Of a stretch of 10,999 nt of DNA, positions 1-7,297 are shown piece by piece. Position 1 is the first letter of the stretch, and each line of letters begins with the position of its first letter. The notes beneath the pieces were generated by a model. That model saw only the letters and a program-made list of their open reading frames with translations, was not told the DNA's origin and made no database searches. The stretch covers positions 1 to 10,999 of the forward strand of contig CAYUEL010000072.1 of the NCBI GenBank assembly GCA_964443025.1, in the 5' to 3' direction. Made by a program: the position numbers and the translations under genes. The DNA is from JAJFKJ01 sp964443025 (GTDB lineage: Bacteria; Pseudomonadota; Gammaproteobacteria; JABCZS01).

Positions 1-1019
1 TCTTTGACAATCACAAAAAAACTGTGCTTTAAGGTGATTTGATGCAGTGCCAATGCACGCATGGTAACGGCCAATGCTTGTGCACCTGTATTGCCTGATT
101 GACCTGCAACAATGGGTAATAACACGGCTAATGCAGTAAATTGTGCAATGGTATTTTCAAACAAACCCACTACGGATGCTGCTAAAAAAGCAGTTAACAA
201 GTTGATCTCAAGCCAAGGTAAACGTTTTCGAATGGAGAAAAAAACAGGGGATAATGCCGTTTCATCTTTATCAACACCTACCATTCGCCCGATATCAGCA
301 ATGGCATCTTCTTTGGTAGCTTGAAATAATTGTTCAGGTTTGATTACACCTAAAAAGTGGTCTTGATCATCAACTACCGCTAATTCACGCAAGTCTGTTT
401 TATTAAGTGAATCTATAACGGTTGATTGTTTTTCAGTCACGAGTAATTGCGTATGTCCATGCCGCATAATGGAAGAAATAATCTCATCTTCTTCTGCCAA
501 AGCAAGGTCGGAAATTTCAACATGGCCCAACAGTTTATTCTCATGATCGACAACAAATAAAACACGTACGTGTTTTTCGTGCGCATGTTTGACACGTTTC
601 AGCGCTTCATCAACGGTCATATCGGGCCGCAACAATGTTGCATTAGGGCTTATTAATACACCGATACAATCGGGATCGTAATGAGGTAATGTTGCAATAG
701 CAGTTGCAGTTTCGTTGTTTAAATGTTCAAGTACATCAGCTTGAGCGTTTTCGTCCAATGAGTCCCATAAGGGAGTAATATTTTGGAGGGGAATGGAAGA
801 TATAACCGCTGCTTTTTTGCTTGCAGGTAACAAGTCAAAAATTTTGTATAAAACGTCACTGGCTAAGAGTGGCCAAATACGTTGGACAGTATGTTCTTTT
901 TGATCGATTAACCATTGTGCTGATTCGGGAATAGGTAATAACTCAAGTTGTTGTGCAGCATCACGCGGATGGTGCTGAAAAAATTGCGCATGTAAGACCT
1001 CAATTATTTTTTGAGTCAT
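1..1019 (-). CDS. mgtE: Magnesium channel/transporter MgtE (3' part beyond window edge)
   Basis: Inner-membrane Mg2+ channel gated by its own cytosolic Mg2+ sensor. The first 339 residues are visible, read directly from the minus strand; the family is usually about 450 residues, so the remaining membrane helices lie outside the window. Layout: MgtE N-terminal helical domain at about residues 10-118, paired CBS domains at about 130-245, a linker, then the first transmembrane helix at about 270-286 (LPWLEINLLTAF). The second carries the family signature LPIVAGQSGNTGAQ at 301-314, part of the Mg2+ pore. The ATG at 1019 has a good ribosome site (AAAGG, 7 nt upstream) and lies 20 bp inside the end of the preceding gene, so translation is probably coupled. 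It is the last visible gene of the rimK run. Family assignment is very secure. Confidence 0.95.
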   Translation of the reverse strand, partial: MTQKIIEVLHAQFFQHHPRDAAQQLELLPIPESAQWLIDQKEHTVQRIWPLLASDVLYKIFDLLPASKKAAVISSIPLQNITPLWDSLDENAQADVLEHLNNETATAIATLPHYDPDCIGVLISPNATLLRPDMTVDEALKRVKHAHEKHVRVLFVVDHENKLLGHVEISDLALAEEDEIISSIMRHGHTQLLVTEKQSTVIDSLNKTDLRELAVVDDQDHFLGVIKPEQLFQATKEDAIADIGRMVGVDKDETALSPVFFSIRKRLPWLEINLLTAFLAASVVGLFENTIAQFTALAVLLPIVAGQSGNTGAQALAVTMRALALHQITLKHSFFVIVK

Positions 1020-1833
1020 ACTTTACCTTTTTAGGTGTTGAATAGATTTCAATAATAAAAGTAAATGATTTTACAAATGCTGCCATAAAAATAAAGAAGT
1101 TATCGACCATCAACACAATCCAGGGCTCTTGAGTTTTTGTAGAGCGGGGTAATTGACGTTGACTCAGAACACCTAAAAATTGTTGTGAACGATTCACGAC
1201 GGGTAAATGATTCACACGAGCCCAGGCAGGATGCATATGTGCTTTTGAAAGCTTGGTAGTTGCAGGCAAATACACAATATCCCGACCCATAATGTCATTT
1301 AATGTTTTTTCACGATCAGCAAGTAAAAGATCTCGGATATCAACATAACCTACCAGCTTAAACTCTTCATCAATTACATAAAGGATATGCAATAATTTTG
1401 TTTTTAATCGTTTAGCTGATTCTATTGTGGCGCGCACAGAAAGATTTTGATTAAACGCAAATATATCGGTATCAATACGTGAAGCAACGCTGTCCATACC
1501 GAAGTTGATTAATGCGTTTATTTGTACGCGTAAATTAATAGGTAAAAGATATAAATAATGCTCACGCTCGTCCATACTGAGTAAAAGCAGAATCCTCACG
1601 GTAACTTTCAGCGGGACACTCGTTAATAGAATTTTTATATCTTCATCATGCTGGGATTTTAGGTAATCTGAAACAATGTCACTCATTAAATAAGCGATAA
1701 TTTCTCCTCGCTCACCAGGTGTGAGATCAGATAAAATAGCCGCAATATCAAAAGGTGATGCTTGATTTAACATCACTGAGGCTTCCTCAGGGTGTTTCCT
1801 GAGGTAATAATGTGTGAGTTTATCCAATGACAT
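1000..1833 (-). CDS. MgtE-like regulatory protein (MgtE_N plus CBS pair, no transport domain)
   Basis: 277-residue paralogue of the cytosolic half of MgtE. Residues 1-112 resemble the MgtE N-terminal helical domain (HPEEASVMLNQ, then FDIAAILSDLTPGERGEIIA), and about 115-230 form a CBS pair (LLHILYVIDEEFKLVGYVDI; later VNHLPVVNRSQQFLGVLS). It ends after one hydrophobic stretch at about 237-264 (PWIVLMVDNFFIFMAAFV) instead of the five-helix channel; this could be a single membrane anchor or a remnant of the first MgtE helix. The Gly-Asn signature of the channel is absent. Its ATG overlaps the TAA of the MscS gene by one base (TAATG), and its end overlaps mgtE by 20 bp, so it is co-translated with both. 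Inference: a regulatory partner of the MgtE next door. An independent Mg2+ or nucleotide sensor is an alternative. Confidence 0.85.
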   Translation of the reverse strand: MSLDKLTHYYLRKHPEEASVMLNQASPFDIAAILSDLTPGERGEIIAYLMSDIVSDYLKSQHDEDIKILLTSVPLKVTVRILLLLSMDEREHYLYLLPINLRVQINALINFGMDSVASRIDTDIFAFNQNLSVRATIESAKRLKTKLLHILYVIDEEFKLVGYVDIRDLLLADREKTLNDIMGRDIVYLPATTKLSKAHMHPAWARVNHLPVVNRSQQFLGVLSQRQLPRSTKTQEPWIVLMVDNFFIFMAAFVKSFTFIIEIYSTPKKVKYDSKNN

Positions 1834-2636
1834 TATTTAAACGCCGTTAATAATTTCACAATTTTTTGTTGGAAAAGATGTGCAGGAATATGTGCAATAC
1901 CTTCATCCGTTTCCACTAAAATATGTGTTTGTGTGAAATCGACAACTCGACCCTGTATTTCATCCAGCATGATGCTGCGACCAATCTCAAGTTGCTTTTG
2001 AATTTGTTGACATGCAAGTGTATTTTTAAGTATCTCAATGAATGAAAGTGCAAAGCTAATAGCAATGCAAAGAACTGCCCCTGCAAAACCAATGACCGTG
2101 AGGCTTGAAAGTAATGTGATGTTGATTTGAAGTTGATCAATACCTAATACGATAAAGAAAACAATTGTAAGCCATTTTGCAAGTTGCGCAAGCGCATGAG
2201 CACGTTTTTTCTCAATATGGGATAAACTATTTTGTAAAATATTGTAGAATAAATTGCCTAACACATAACCAATAAACAATATGATGATTGCAATGATCAC
2301 ATTGGGTAAATAATTTAATACCTGCACAAGCAATGAAAAACCTAAGTTTTGCGCTGCTAAAATCAATGCGAAGATAATCAAAAACCAAAAGATAGCATCA
2401 GCTACAAGTTTTGATGCCGTATGTTTTCGGGGAGGTTGGTTTTTACCATTCTTGTGGTCAACCACACGATCAAGTCCACGGAATACACGTAAAATAATAA
2501 GACGTATAATAAATGCTAAAAACCATCCCAACAAAACGATCACAACCGACCCAATGATATTAGGTAAATAAATCTTGGTGAGATCGCCGAAATAATTGGC
2601 GTAAGTTACCAGAAATTCGCGAGTTGTATCTAGCAT
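1833..2636 (-). CDS. MscS-family small-conductance mechanosensitive channel
   Basis: 267-residue inner-membrane protein with about five hydrophobic helices (roughly residues 27-49, 78-98, 108-130, 153-169 and 178-202). The early ones match the conserved TM-helix repeat seen in prokaryotic MscS relatives (YLPNIIGSVVIVLLGWFLA and YLPNVIIAIIILFIGYVLG are internal copies). A short MscS beta-domain follows at about 213-260 (LEIGRSIMLDEIQGRVVDF, ETDEGIAHIPAHLF). The protein ends right after it, so the usual C-terminal alpha/beta vestibule domain is missing. The likely role is release of solutes or ions under membrane tension; membership in MscS sensu lato is clear, gating and selectivity are not. 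AGGGGAG lies 5 nt before the ATG at 2636, a strong ribosome site. The gene follows the protease gene by 23 bp and overlaps the next gene by 1 bp. Confidence 0.88.
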   Translation of the reverse strand: MLDTTREFLVTYANYFGDLTKIYLPNIIGSVVIVLLGWFLAFIIRLIILRVFRGLDRVVDHKNGKNQPPRKHTASKLVADAIFWFLIIFALILAAQNLGFSLLVQVLNYLPNVIIAIIILFIGYVLGNLFYNILQNSLSHIEKKRAHALAQLAKWLTIVFFIVLGIDQLQINITLLSSLTVIGFAGAVLCIAISFALSFIEILKNTLACQQIQKQLEIGRSIMLDEIQGRVVDFTQTHILVETDEGIAHIPAHLFQQKIVKLLTAFK

Positions 2637-2659
2637 GAATGCTCCCCTTATATTCGTGT

Positions 2660-3139
2660 TTATTTATAAAGCAGATATTGTTTCCGCTTGCTCATTTTTC
2701 CCTGACAATTAATGCGAAAGGGATCAACAATGACTTGATGCGACAATGCTTCTCGACCCAATAACATACGGAACGTTAAAGGATCGCGGTTGGAAAGAGT
2801 CACCTCAATATCCCATTGTCGGTCACCCAATGCAACCGGCGTTAAAATAACAAAACGCTTTTCTTTGTGACCATTTGAACTCATGACATGGCGCACATCA
2901 ACCACCACCGCTTTACATTCCATCAATAACTTATTATCCCCCTGTATCGGGTGAACACTGAATTTTACATGCATTTTGCCATGTTGGTGATAGGGTTGAA
3001 TGTCGAATGCATGTAAGGCGGATGTTTTTGCTCCGGTATCAATTTTTGCTTTAATTGAAGGCAAGCCTAATTTAGGAAGCGCGCACCATTCATGCCAGCC
3101 CACAACCAATTTGTCTTCAAACTGTTTTGAATGTGTCAT
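2660..3139 (-). CDS. rimB: Retropepsin-like 'ATP-dependent zinc protease' family protein (RimB type)
   Basis: 159-residue protein of the family named putative ATP-dependent Zn protease (PF05618), whose fold and motif are those of retropepsin-like aspartic proteases. The active-site signature DTGAKTSAL is at residues 34-42, with Asp34 the predicted catalytic aspartate, and the conserved LLGRE element is at 126-130. The start KLVVGWHEWCALPKLGLPSIKAK is typical. There is no signal peptide, so it is probably cytosolic. In Pseudomonas fluorescens a protein of this family (RimB) is encoded with RimK and affects S6 modification; the same adjacency here (8 bp after rimK) supports the name, though the biochemical role is inferred. 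AAGGA lies about 14 nt before the ATG, inside the end of rimK, and the short gap suggests coupling. Confidence 0.88.
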   Translation of the reverse strand: MTHSKQFEDKLVVGWHEWCALPKLGLPSIKAKIDTGAKTSALHAFDIQPYHQHGKMHVKFSVHPIQGDNKLLMECKAVVVDVRHVMSSNGHKEKRFVILTPVALGDRQWDIEVTLSNRDPLTFRMLLGREALSHQVIVDPFRINCQGKMSKRKQYLLYK

Positions 3140-3147
3140 GCAGCGCT

Positions 3148-4053
3148 TTATCCTTGATAGGGATCATTAGGGTGAATAGGTTTTGCATGTGTTTCAATAT
3201 ATTCGATTACAAGTGTTGCAACATTTTTTGATGTGACTGTTTCAATACCCTCAAGACCAGGTGATGAATTGACTTCCATAATCAGCGGACCGCGATTTGA
3301 TCGCAGCAAATCAACGCCTGCCATTTTTAATCCCATGGTTTTTGCAGCTTCTATTGCAGCTTCGCGTTCTAATTTTGTTATTTCAACGAGTTGTGCAGTT
3401 CCTCCGCGATGTAGATTAGATCGGAAATCACCGCTGACTGCTTCGCGTTTAATACTGGCCACAACTTGATCACCGATCACAAATGCACGAATATCAGAAC
3501 CTTTACTTTCGGCAATAAACTCTTGCACAATAATATTGGTATTTAAACCGATGAATGCTTCGATCACACTTTCCGCTGCTTTTTTTGTTTCTGCTAATAC
3601 AACGCCGACACCTTGCGTTCCTTCTAATAATTTTATAACTAACGGTGGACCACCTACAATTTTAATAAGATCATCTACATCACTGGGTGAATGAGCAATG
3701 CCTGTGACAGGCATATCAATGCCTTTGCGTGATAGTAATTGCAATGAGCGAAGTTTATCGCGTGAACGTGTAATTGCAATCGATGGGTTAATACTATAAA
3801 CGCCCATGGTTTCAAATTGACGAACAACTGCAGCACCATAAAACGTACGTTTCGCACCGATACGCGGGATGATTGCATCAAAATGAGGTAGTTTTTCGCC
3901 GCGATAATGCATGGTTGGTTTGGAAGCCGTGACATTCATATACGCACGTAAATAATCGACAACGTATACTGTGTGCCCACGTGCTTCAGCGGCTTCAATC
4001 AAGCGCTGAGTTGAATAAAGCTTTTTATTCCTGGAAAGTATGGCAATCTTCAT
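3148..4053 (-). CDS. rimK: Ribosomal protein S6--L-glutamate ligase RimK
   Basis: ATP-grasp ligase that adds glutamate residues to the C terminus of ribosomal protein S6. It has 301 residues from the ATG at 4053, against 300 in E. coli, and begins MKIAILSR as the E. coli protein does. Visible motifs: K141 and the glycine-rich loop EGTQGVGVVL (144-153) for ATP, QEFIAES (177-183), DIRAFV (187-192), SNLHRGG (212-218), and the metal-binding end MEVNSSPGLEGIE (259-271) with E260 and N262. Two ATGs upstream (4071 and 4083) would add 6 or 10 residues, but they precede the probable -10 box, and homology supports 4053. No Shine-Dalgarno is seen; the mRNA may be leaderless. First gene of the five-gene minus-strand run. 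Confidence 0.95.
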   Translation of the reverse strand: MKIAILSRNKKLYSTQRLIEAAEARGHTVYVVDYLRAYMNVTASKPTMHYRGEKLPHFDAIIPRIGAKRTFYGAAVVRQFETMGVYSINPSIAITRSRDKLRSLQLLSRKGIDMPVTGIAHSPSDVDDLIKIVGGPPLVIKLLEGTQGVGVVLAETKKAAESVIEAFIGLNTNIIVQEFIAESKGSDIRAFVIGDQVVASIKREAVSGDFRSNLHRGGTAQLVEITKLEREAAIEAAKTMGLKMAGVDLLRSNRGPLIMEVNSSPGLEGIETVTSKNVATLVIEYIETHAKPIHPNDPYQG

Positions 4054-4059
4054 GGGTAT

Positions 4060-4088
4060 ATCATAGTTCATGTGGTAGAGCACCGCAA
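4060..4088 (-). promoter_or_regulatory. Probable promoter of the rimK operon
   Basis: On the minus strand, TTGCGG (4088-4083), a 17-nt spacer and TATGAT (4065-4060, five of six to TATAAT). The -10 ends 6 nt before the rimK ATG at 4053, so transcription would start at or within a base of the start codon. The -35 is weak (three of six). Read by eye, not tested. Confidence 0.5.
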
Positions 4089-4112
4089 TGCAAATCCATC
4101 GAACAAATTTTA

Positions 4113-4121
4113 TGCTAATAT
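4113..4121 (+). promoter_or_regulatory. Probable extended -10 promoter of the amidotransferase gene
   Basis: TGCTAATAT, an extended -10 (TGn followed by TAATAT, four of six to TATAAT). It ends 6 nt before the ATG at 4128, again predicting a leaderless transcript. I see no good -35 at the normal distance, which is tolerable for an extended -10. It is divergent from the rimK promoter about 25-50 bp away. Confidence 0.4.
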
Positions 4122-4127
4122 GTGCTC

Positions 4128-4820
4128 ATGAGAACCCACATTATCATGCATGAATTATTTGAAAGCCCGGCGGCAATTAACACCTGGCTTAAGCAAAAAC
4201 AATTTCCAATCACGTGGAGTCATTTGAGTGTGGGTGAGTCGCTGCCTGACACCGCCGATGATTTTGATTTTTTGCTGATCATGGGTGGGCCACAAAGCCC
4301 TAGTACCACATTGGAAGAATGTGCTTATTTTAACGCTGAGAAAGAAATCAAGCTGATCAAACAAGCGATTAAGGCTAATAAGCATGTCCTTGGGATATGT
4401 TTAGGTGCACAACTTATTGGTGAGGCGATGGGCGCACAATACGAACATAGCCCCCATAAAGAAATTGGTATTTTTCCTGTGACATTAACAGAAGCAGGGC
4501 AGCGCGATCCTATCTTTTCGAAATTTCCCCAGACATTCATGAGTGCGCATTGGCACAATGATATGCCTGGTATTCCCCCAGGGGCTGAAATCTTAGCCAC
4601 AAGCAAAGGATGTCCCCGCCAGGTCATTCGCTTCACGAGCAAAGTGTATGGTTTTCAATGCCATATGGAATTTACCACACAAGTGGCTGAAGGCTTGATT
4701 CGCATATGCTCTCAAGACCTCAAGCCCACAGAAGAACATCCCTATATTGATCACACCGATAAAATACTCAGTTACGACTATTCAGTTATGAACAAGCTGA
4801 TATNNNNNNNNNNAACTTAA
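4128..4820 (+). CDS. Class I glutamine amidotransferase-like protein (end crosses assembly gap)
   Basis: Cytosolic protein of the type 1 glutamine amidotransferase fold, 225 residues readable before the gap. The catalytic triad is visible: nucleophile Cys91 in LGICLGAQ (88-95) and His179 plus Glu181 in QCHMEF (177-182). LLIMGGPQSP (49-58) is the usual oxyanion-hole region. There is no synthetase domain, so it is one of the stand-alone GMP-synthase-like amidotransferases, whose substrates are mostly unknown (gamma-glutamyl peptide hydrolysis is one known activity in the group). If the N run is truly 10 bases, the frame ends at TAA 4818-4820; the gap is probably nominal, so the last few residues are uncertain. 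A GTG at 4122 would add two residues; I chose the ATG. No Shine-Dalgarno is present. Confidence 0.88.
   Translation: MRTHIIMHELFESPAAINTWLKQKQFPITWSHLSVGESLPDTADDFDFLLIMGGPQSPSTTLEECAYFNAEKEIKLIKQAIKANKHVLGICLGAQLIGEAMGAQYEHSPHKEIGIFPVTLTEAGQRDPIFSKFPQTFMSAHWHNDMPGIPPGAEILATSKGCPRQVIRFTSKVYGFQCHMEFTTQVAEGLIRICSQDLKPTEEHPYIDHTDKILSYDYSVMNKLIXXXXT
4804..4813. other. Assembly gap of ten N
   Basis: Ten consecutive N near the 3' end of the amidotransferase gene. Such runs are often placeholders of arbitrary length, so the end of that gene, the real distance to the kinase gene and any -35 element of the kinase promoter cannot be read. Confidence 0.97.
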
Positions 4821-4828
4821 AATAAGAA

Positions 4829-4834
4829 TATAAT
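4829..4834 (+). promoter_or_regulatory. Perfect -10 box ahead of the kinase gene
   Basis: TATAAT ends 9 nt before the ATG at 4844. The expected start site is about 4841, giving a leader of only 2-3 nt. The matching -35 would fall at about 4806-4811, inside the N gap, so it cannot be judged. Confidence 0.5.
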
Positions 4835-4843
4835 GAGAGAATT

Positions 4844-6373
4844 ATGAGCATTCCTCGGGTTATAGTTGACAAACTAACTTCATATGGCTTTTGTGAAGAG
4901 GATGCCCATTATTTAGTAGGTGCCACCCAAAAAGAGGTAAGAACTCCGAGGGCAGGGGGCGCTAAAAACAAGCAGTTGAAATATATTCATGAAATGGAAC
5001 CTCTGGCCAGTATTCCTCCAGGTCAAGGACAGATTGTCAATGCACCTCTTACATTCAAAATAAACCGTTACGGCACAGCGACGCAAAGGCAATACCGTTA
5101 TTATAAAGCTCCTACGGGCAGCACGTACCTTATCTTAGATAGTCTTGGGAAAGGTAATGTAGGTGAGGTTTTTTATGCATTGAAGCTTTGGCCTCATGAT
5201 GCTCAAGGAACTTGTGAATTTGCCTTAAAAAGCATTTCTAAAAAAGACGGCCTGATATTTAGTGCTGATTTTTTTCAAAAAACAGCGCAGTTGGAAAAGC
5301 AGGTTGCTCAAGAAATATATCACATTCCTCAAGAAGAGCAGTTATCAAATAGCAGTCACCACCATCTTATCATCCCGCTTGTCACAGGTACCCCATTGGA
5401 AAAAATGCCTGAGCGACAAGCCACGTTGGCTTTCTTAAAAGGAACTCAAGCAATATTAAGAGAACTGCGTGATACGTTTCATGATAAAGGCTTTACTCAT
5501 GGCGATTTAAAACCCAATCATATTGTACTTAGCAATGATTTTGAAAAAGCCCAATTGATTGACTTTGGTCATTGTGCAAAAGCATCCGATGTTCCGATCA
5601 TCCGTATTTTAGGCTTTGAAGTTAAGCCATTACCCATGTTATACATGCAGCTCGCTGGAGCTTGGAACGCTGCATGGAATCCGCGTCCAGCGACGAAAGC
5701 AGAAGACATTGCTGTGTTAGGAATCATCTTAGCTCAAAAAATTCATGCCAATCCAACATTGAAAGAGCAACCCTTTTTGATCGATTTGGTCAAGGAAATG
5801 CAAGGTGTTGTGCATGCTAAAGGACAAGAGACTCAAAAAGATGCGAATTATTTTATCAATAAAATAGATATCTTTTTGAGTGGGGAATGTAAAACGCAGG
5901 CAACGGCATTTTGTAAAGCATTCGTTGAGGCCGATTCATTATGGGATGTTTCATGGAACTATTCTGTTGAGAAACTCATCGGTTATGTCACTTGTTTTCC
6001 TGGGCGTGAGAAGTACGATCTTCTGAAAAACATGAAGGTTGAAATTGATAAGCAAGTTGAAAAGCGAGAACAGGGTGAGAAATCTTTTTTCGCATCACTC
6101 GCCGATTCGTTATGGAGCTTATTCGATGATACGCCTTATACACGGCTTGAACGCCAAAAGATTACGCTATTAAAGTCGGCTTACGATCAATTGGTTTGGC
6201 GTGATGCCCTTAATGCACAATTATCACCCCAAGAGAAAGCTGATTTAAAGAATTATTCCACAGGGCTAGTAAGGTGGACTCCGTCGACCCCGGCTCAACG
6301 TGATCTTGGTGAGGATTCTACTTCTAAACACTCTGCGTGCCACAGCGAGTTTCGAAAGAAGTCTATTAAATAA
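4844..6373 (+). CDS. Eukaryotic-like Ser/Thr protein kinase, candidate effector
   Basis: 509 residues, with a protein-kinase fold at about 95-350. Visible motifs: Gly-rich loop LGKGNVGEVFYA (101-112), ATP-anchoring Lys129 in FALKSI, catalytic loop THGDLKPNH (218-226) with Asp221 and Lys223, IDFG (239-242) with Asp240, and a helix-F-like EDIAVLGIIL (287-296). The Arg of the HRD motif is Gly. The metal-binding Asn five residues after the catalytic Asp is His226, with Asn225 just before it; this is unusual and may alter or reduce activity. About 95 N-terminal and 160 C-terminal residues have no domain I recognise. There is no signal peptide or membrane segment. Kinases of this build in Legionella and Coxiella are often Dot/Icm substrates, so an effector role is reasonable but inferred. 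GAGAG before the ATG is a weak ribosome site. The tail runs 8 bp into the convergent pldA. Confidence 0.8.
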   Translation: MSIPRVIVDKLTSYGFCEEDAHYLVGATQKEVRTPRAGGAKNKQLKYIHEMEPLASIPPGQGQIVNAPLTFKINRYGTATQRQYRYYKAPTGSTYLILDSLGKGNVGEVFYALKLWPHDAQGTCEFALKSISKKDGLIFSADFFQKTAQLEKQVAQEIYHIPQEEQLSNSSHHHLIIPLVTGTPLEKMPERQATLAFLKGTQAILRELRDTFHDKGFTHGDLKPNHIVLSNDFEKAQLIDFGHCAKASDVPIIRILGFEVKPLPMLYMQLAGAWNAAWNPRPATKAEDIAVLGIILAQKIHANPTLKEQPFLIDLVKEMQGVVHAKGQETQKDANYFINKIDIFLSGECKTQATAFCKAFVEADSLWDVSWNYSVEKLIGYVTCFPGREKYDLLKNMKVEIDKQVEKREQGEKSFFASLADSLWSLFDDTPYTRLERQKITLLKSAYDQLVWRDALNAQLSPQEKADLKNYSTGLVRWTPSTPAQRDLGEDSTSKHSACHSEFRKKSIK

Positions 6374-7283
6374 TCCAGTCGTTCACTGAAAATCCAATAC
6401 CGACGGCATTGGTGAAATGATCGTATTCAATCAAGCTTTGCCCATAACCTGAGAAGCCTTGTAAATATAAACGTAACGGCGAATCACCTAATTGACGGCT
6501 GACCGTACCGGTGAACTGCATGCGATCTCCTCCATGCGTGAAGTTTTGTATTTGCAATGTAAACACTAATTTATGTAATTTATAACTGCCTCGAATTTGC
6601 GCATTACCTAAGTAATCCGTGATATTCGGATTATGCAAATCACTCGAAGAATCTTTAAAGATCAATGCCCAAACATTGCCCGATAATAACCAATTATTGC
6701 CACCGTAATCCACACCAAAAATTGCACGGTTCCATGAACGTTCCAAACCACCGCCCCGACCATTGGATTGATGATTAATATGTCCGCGGAAATGAAGGTC
6801 AGGACTATAACGGTAAGTTAAAATGGCCTCAGGTTCATAATCGGTTTCGCGGAACCAGGGGGAACTGGCATACAATTGCCAATAAGACAATTGTGAATAA
6901 GCAAAACTTAAATCCATCGGTTGTCCAAACATGTCTTCCCATAACGGTAATAGCAAACTGAGTTGAAATTTTACTTCGCCCTTATGCACGGGTTGATCAT
7001 CGGGTGTATTACCTTCATAAATACTGGTGTAGGGAGATGCGGTGTAATAGTAGGGCAATAAATAAGTCGGCTTATAGAGTTGTAATACAAACGGCAATTG
7101 ACCCGCCACTTCCATGACTCGGTTACGTTTTTCTAATACGGTTTCTTGTCCCGCAACTTCTTGATCATCAATAACGATGGGTTCTGGAACTTCTATTTCA
7201 GGTACTTCGGTAACGCCAGTTTCTTGTGCTTGCGCAACCAGAGCTAAAAGTAATATGCTGAAACAAAACACCCGCTTCAACAA
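6366..7283 (-). CDS. pldA: Outer membrane phospholipase A (OMPLA, PldA)
   Basis: Twelve-stranded outer-membrane barrel that hydrolyses phospholipids in the outer leaflet when membrane asymmetry is lost. 305 residues, against 289 in E. coli. A signal peptide (about 1-19, ending AQA) is followed by an acidic, proline-rich stretch at 21-52 that makes up the extra length. The catalytic triad maps by spacing on E. coli His142/Ser144/Asn156: His171 and Ser173 in NHQSNGR and Asn185 in SWNR. FRETDYEP (144-151) and SGYGQSLIEY (278-287) also match the family. Glu181 stands where E. coli has Ser152, a calcium-site residue, and the loop reads GGGLE instead of SDPTS. The start is TTG at 7283 with GTGAGG 7 nt upstream; the only in-frame ATG upstream is followed at once by TGA. 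It lies 14 bp after the barrel-protein gene, so probably cotranscribed. Confidence 0.94.
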   Translation of the reverse strand: MLKRVFCFSILLLALVAQAQETGVTEVPEIEVPEPIVIDDQEVAGQETVLEKRNRVMEVAGQLPFVLQLYKPTYLLPYYYTASPYTSIYEGNTPDDQPVHKGEVKFQLSLLLPLWEDMFGQPMDLSFAYSQLSYWQLYASSPWFRETDYEPEAILTYRYSPDLHFRGHINHQSNGRGGGLERSWNRAIFGVDYGGNNWLLSGNVWALIFKDSSSDLHNPNITDYLGNAQIRGSYKLHKLVFTLQIQNFTHGGDRMQFTGTVSRQLGDSPLRLYLQGFSGYGQSLIEYDHFTNAVGIGFSVNDWII

Positions 7284-7290
7284 AGTTGTA

Positions 7291-7296
7291 CCTCAC
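7291..7296 (-). promoter_or_regulatory. Ribosome binding site deciding the TTG start of pldA
   Basis: GTGAGG on the minus strand lies 7 nt before TTG 7283-7281, a normal Shine-Dalgarno distance. A second TTG follows at once, but its spacing of 10 nt is less good. It sits just after the TAA of the barrel-protein gene, fitting re-initiation within an operon. Confidence 0.65.
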
Positions 7297-7297
7297 A

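Noticed and set aside
112..324. Plus-strand 70-codon open frame opposite mgtE
   Set aside because: It is antisense to the most conserved MgtE pore region, with no ribosome site; a shadow frame.
4107..4134. Alternative rimK promoter TTCTCA-16-TAAAAT on the minus strand
   Set aside because: It would place the -35 inside the divergent amidotransferase gene, and the TATGAT box nearer rimK fits the pattern of the other gene starts better. A second promoter is not excluded.
6366..6400. Search for a bidirectional terminator between the kinase and pldA
   Set aside because: Only the 8-bp palindrome TTTCGAAA (6351-6358) is present, with no GC-rich stem and no T run, so no terminator is called.
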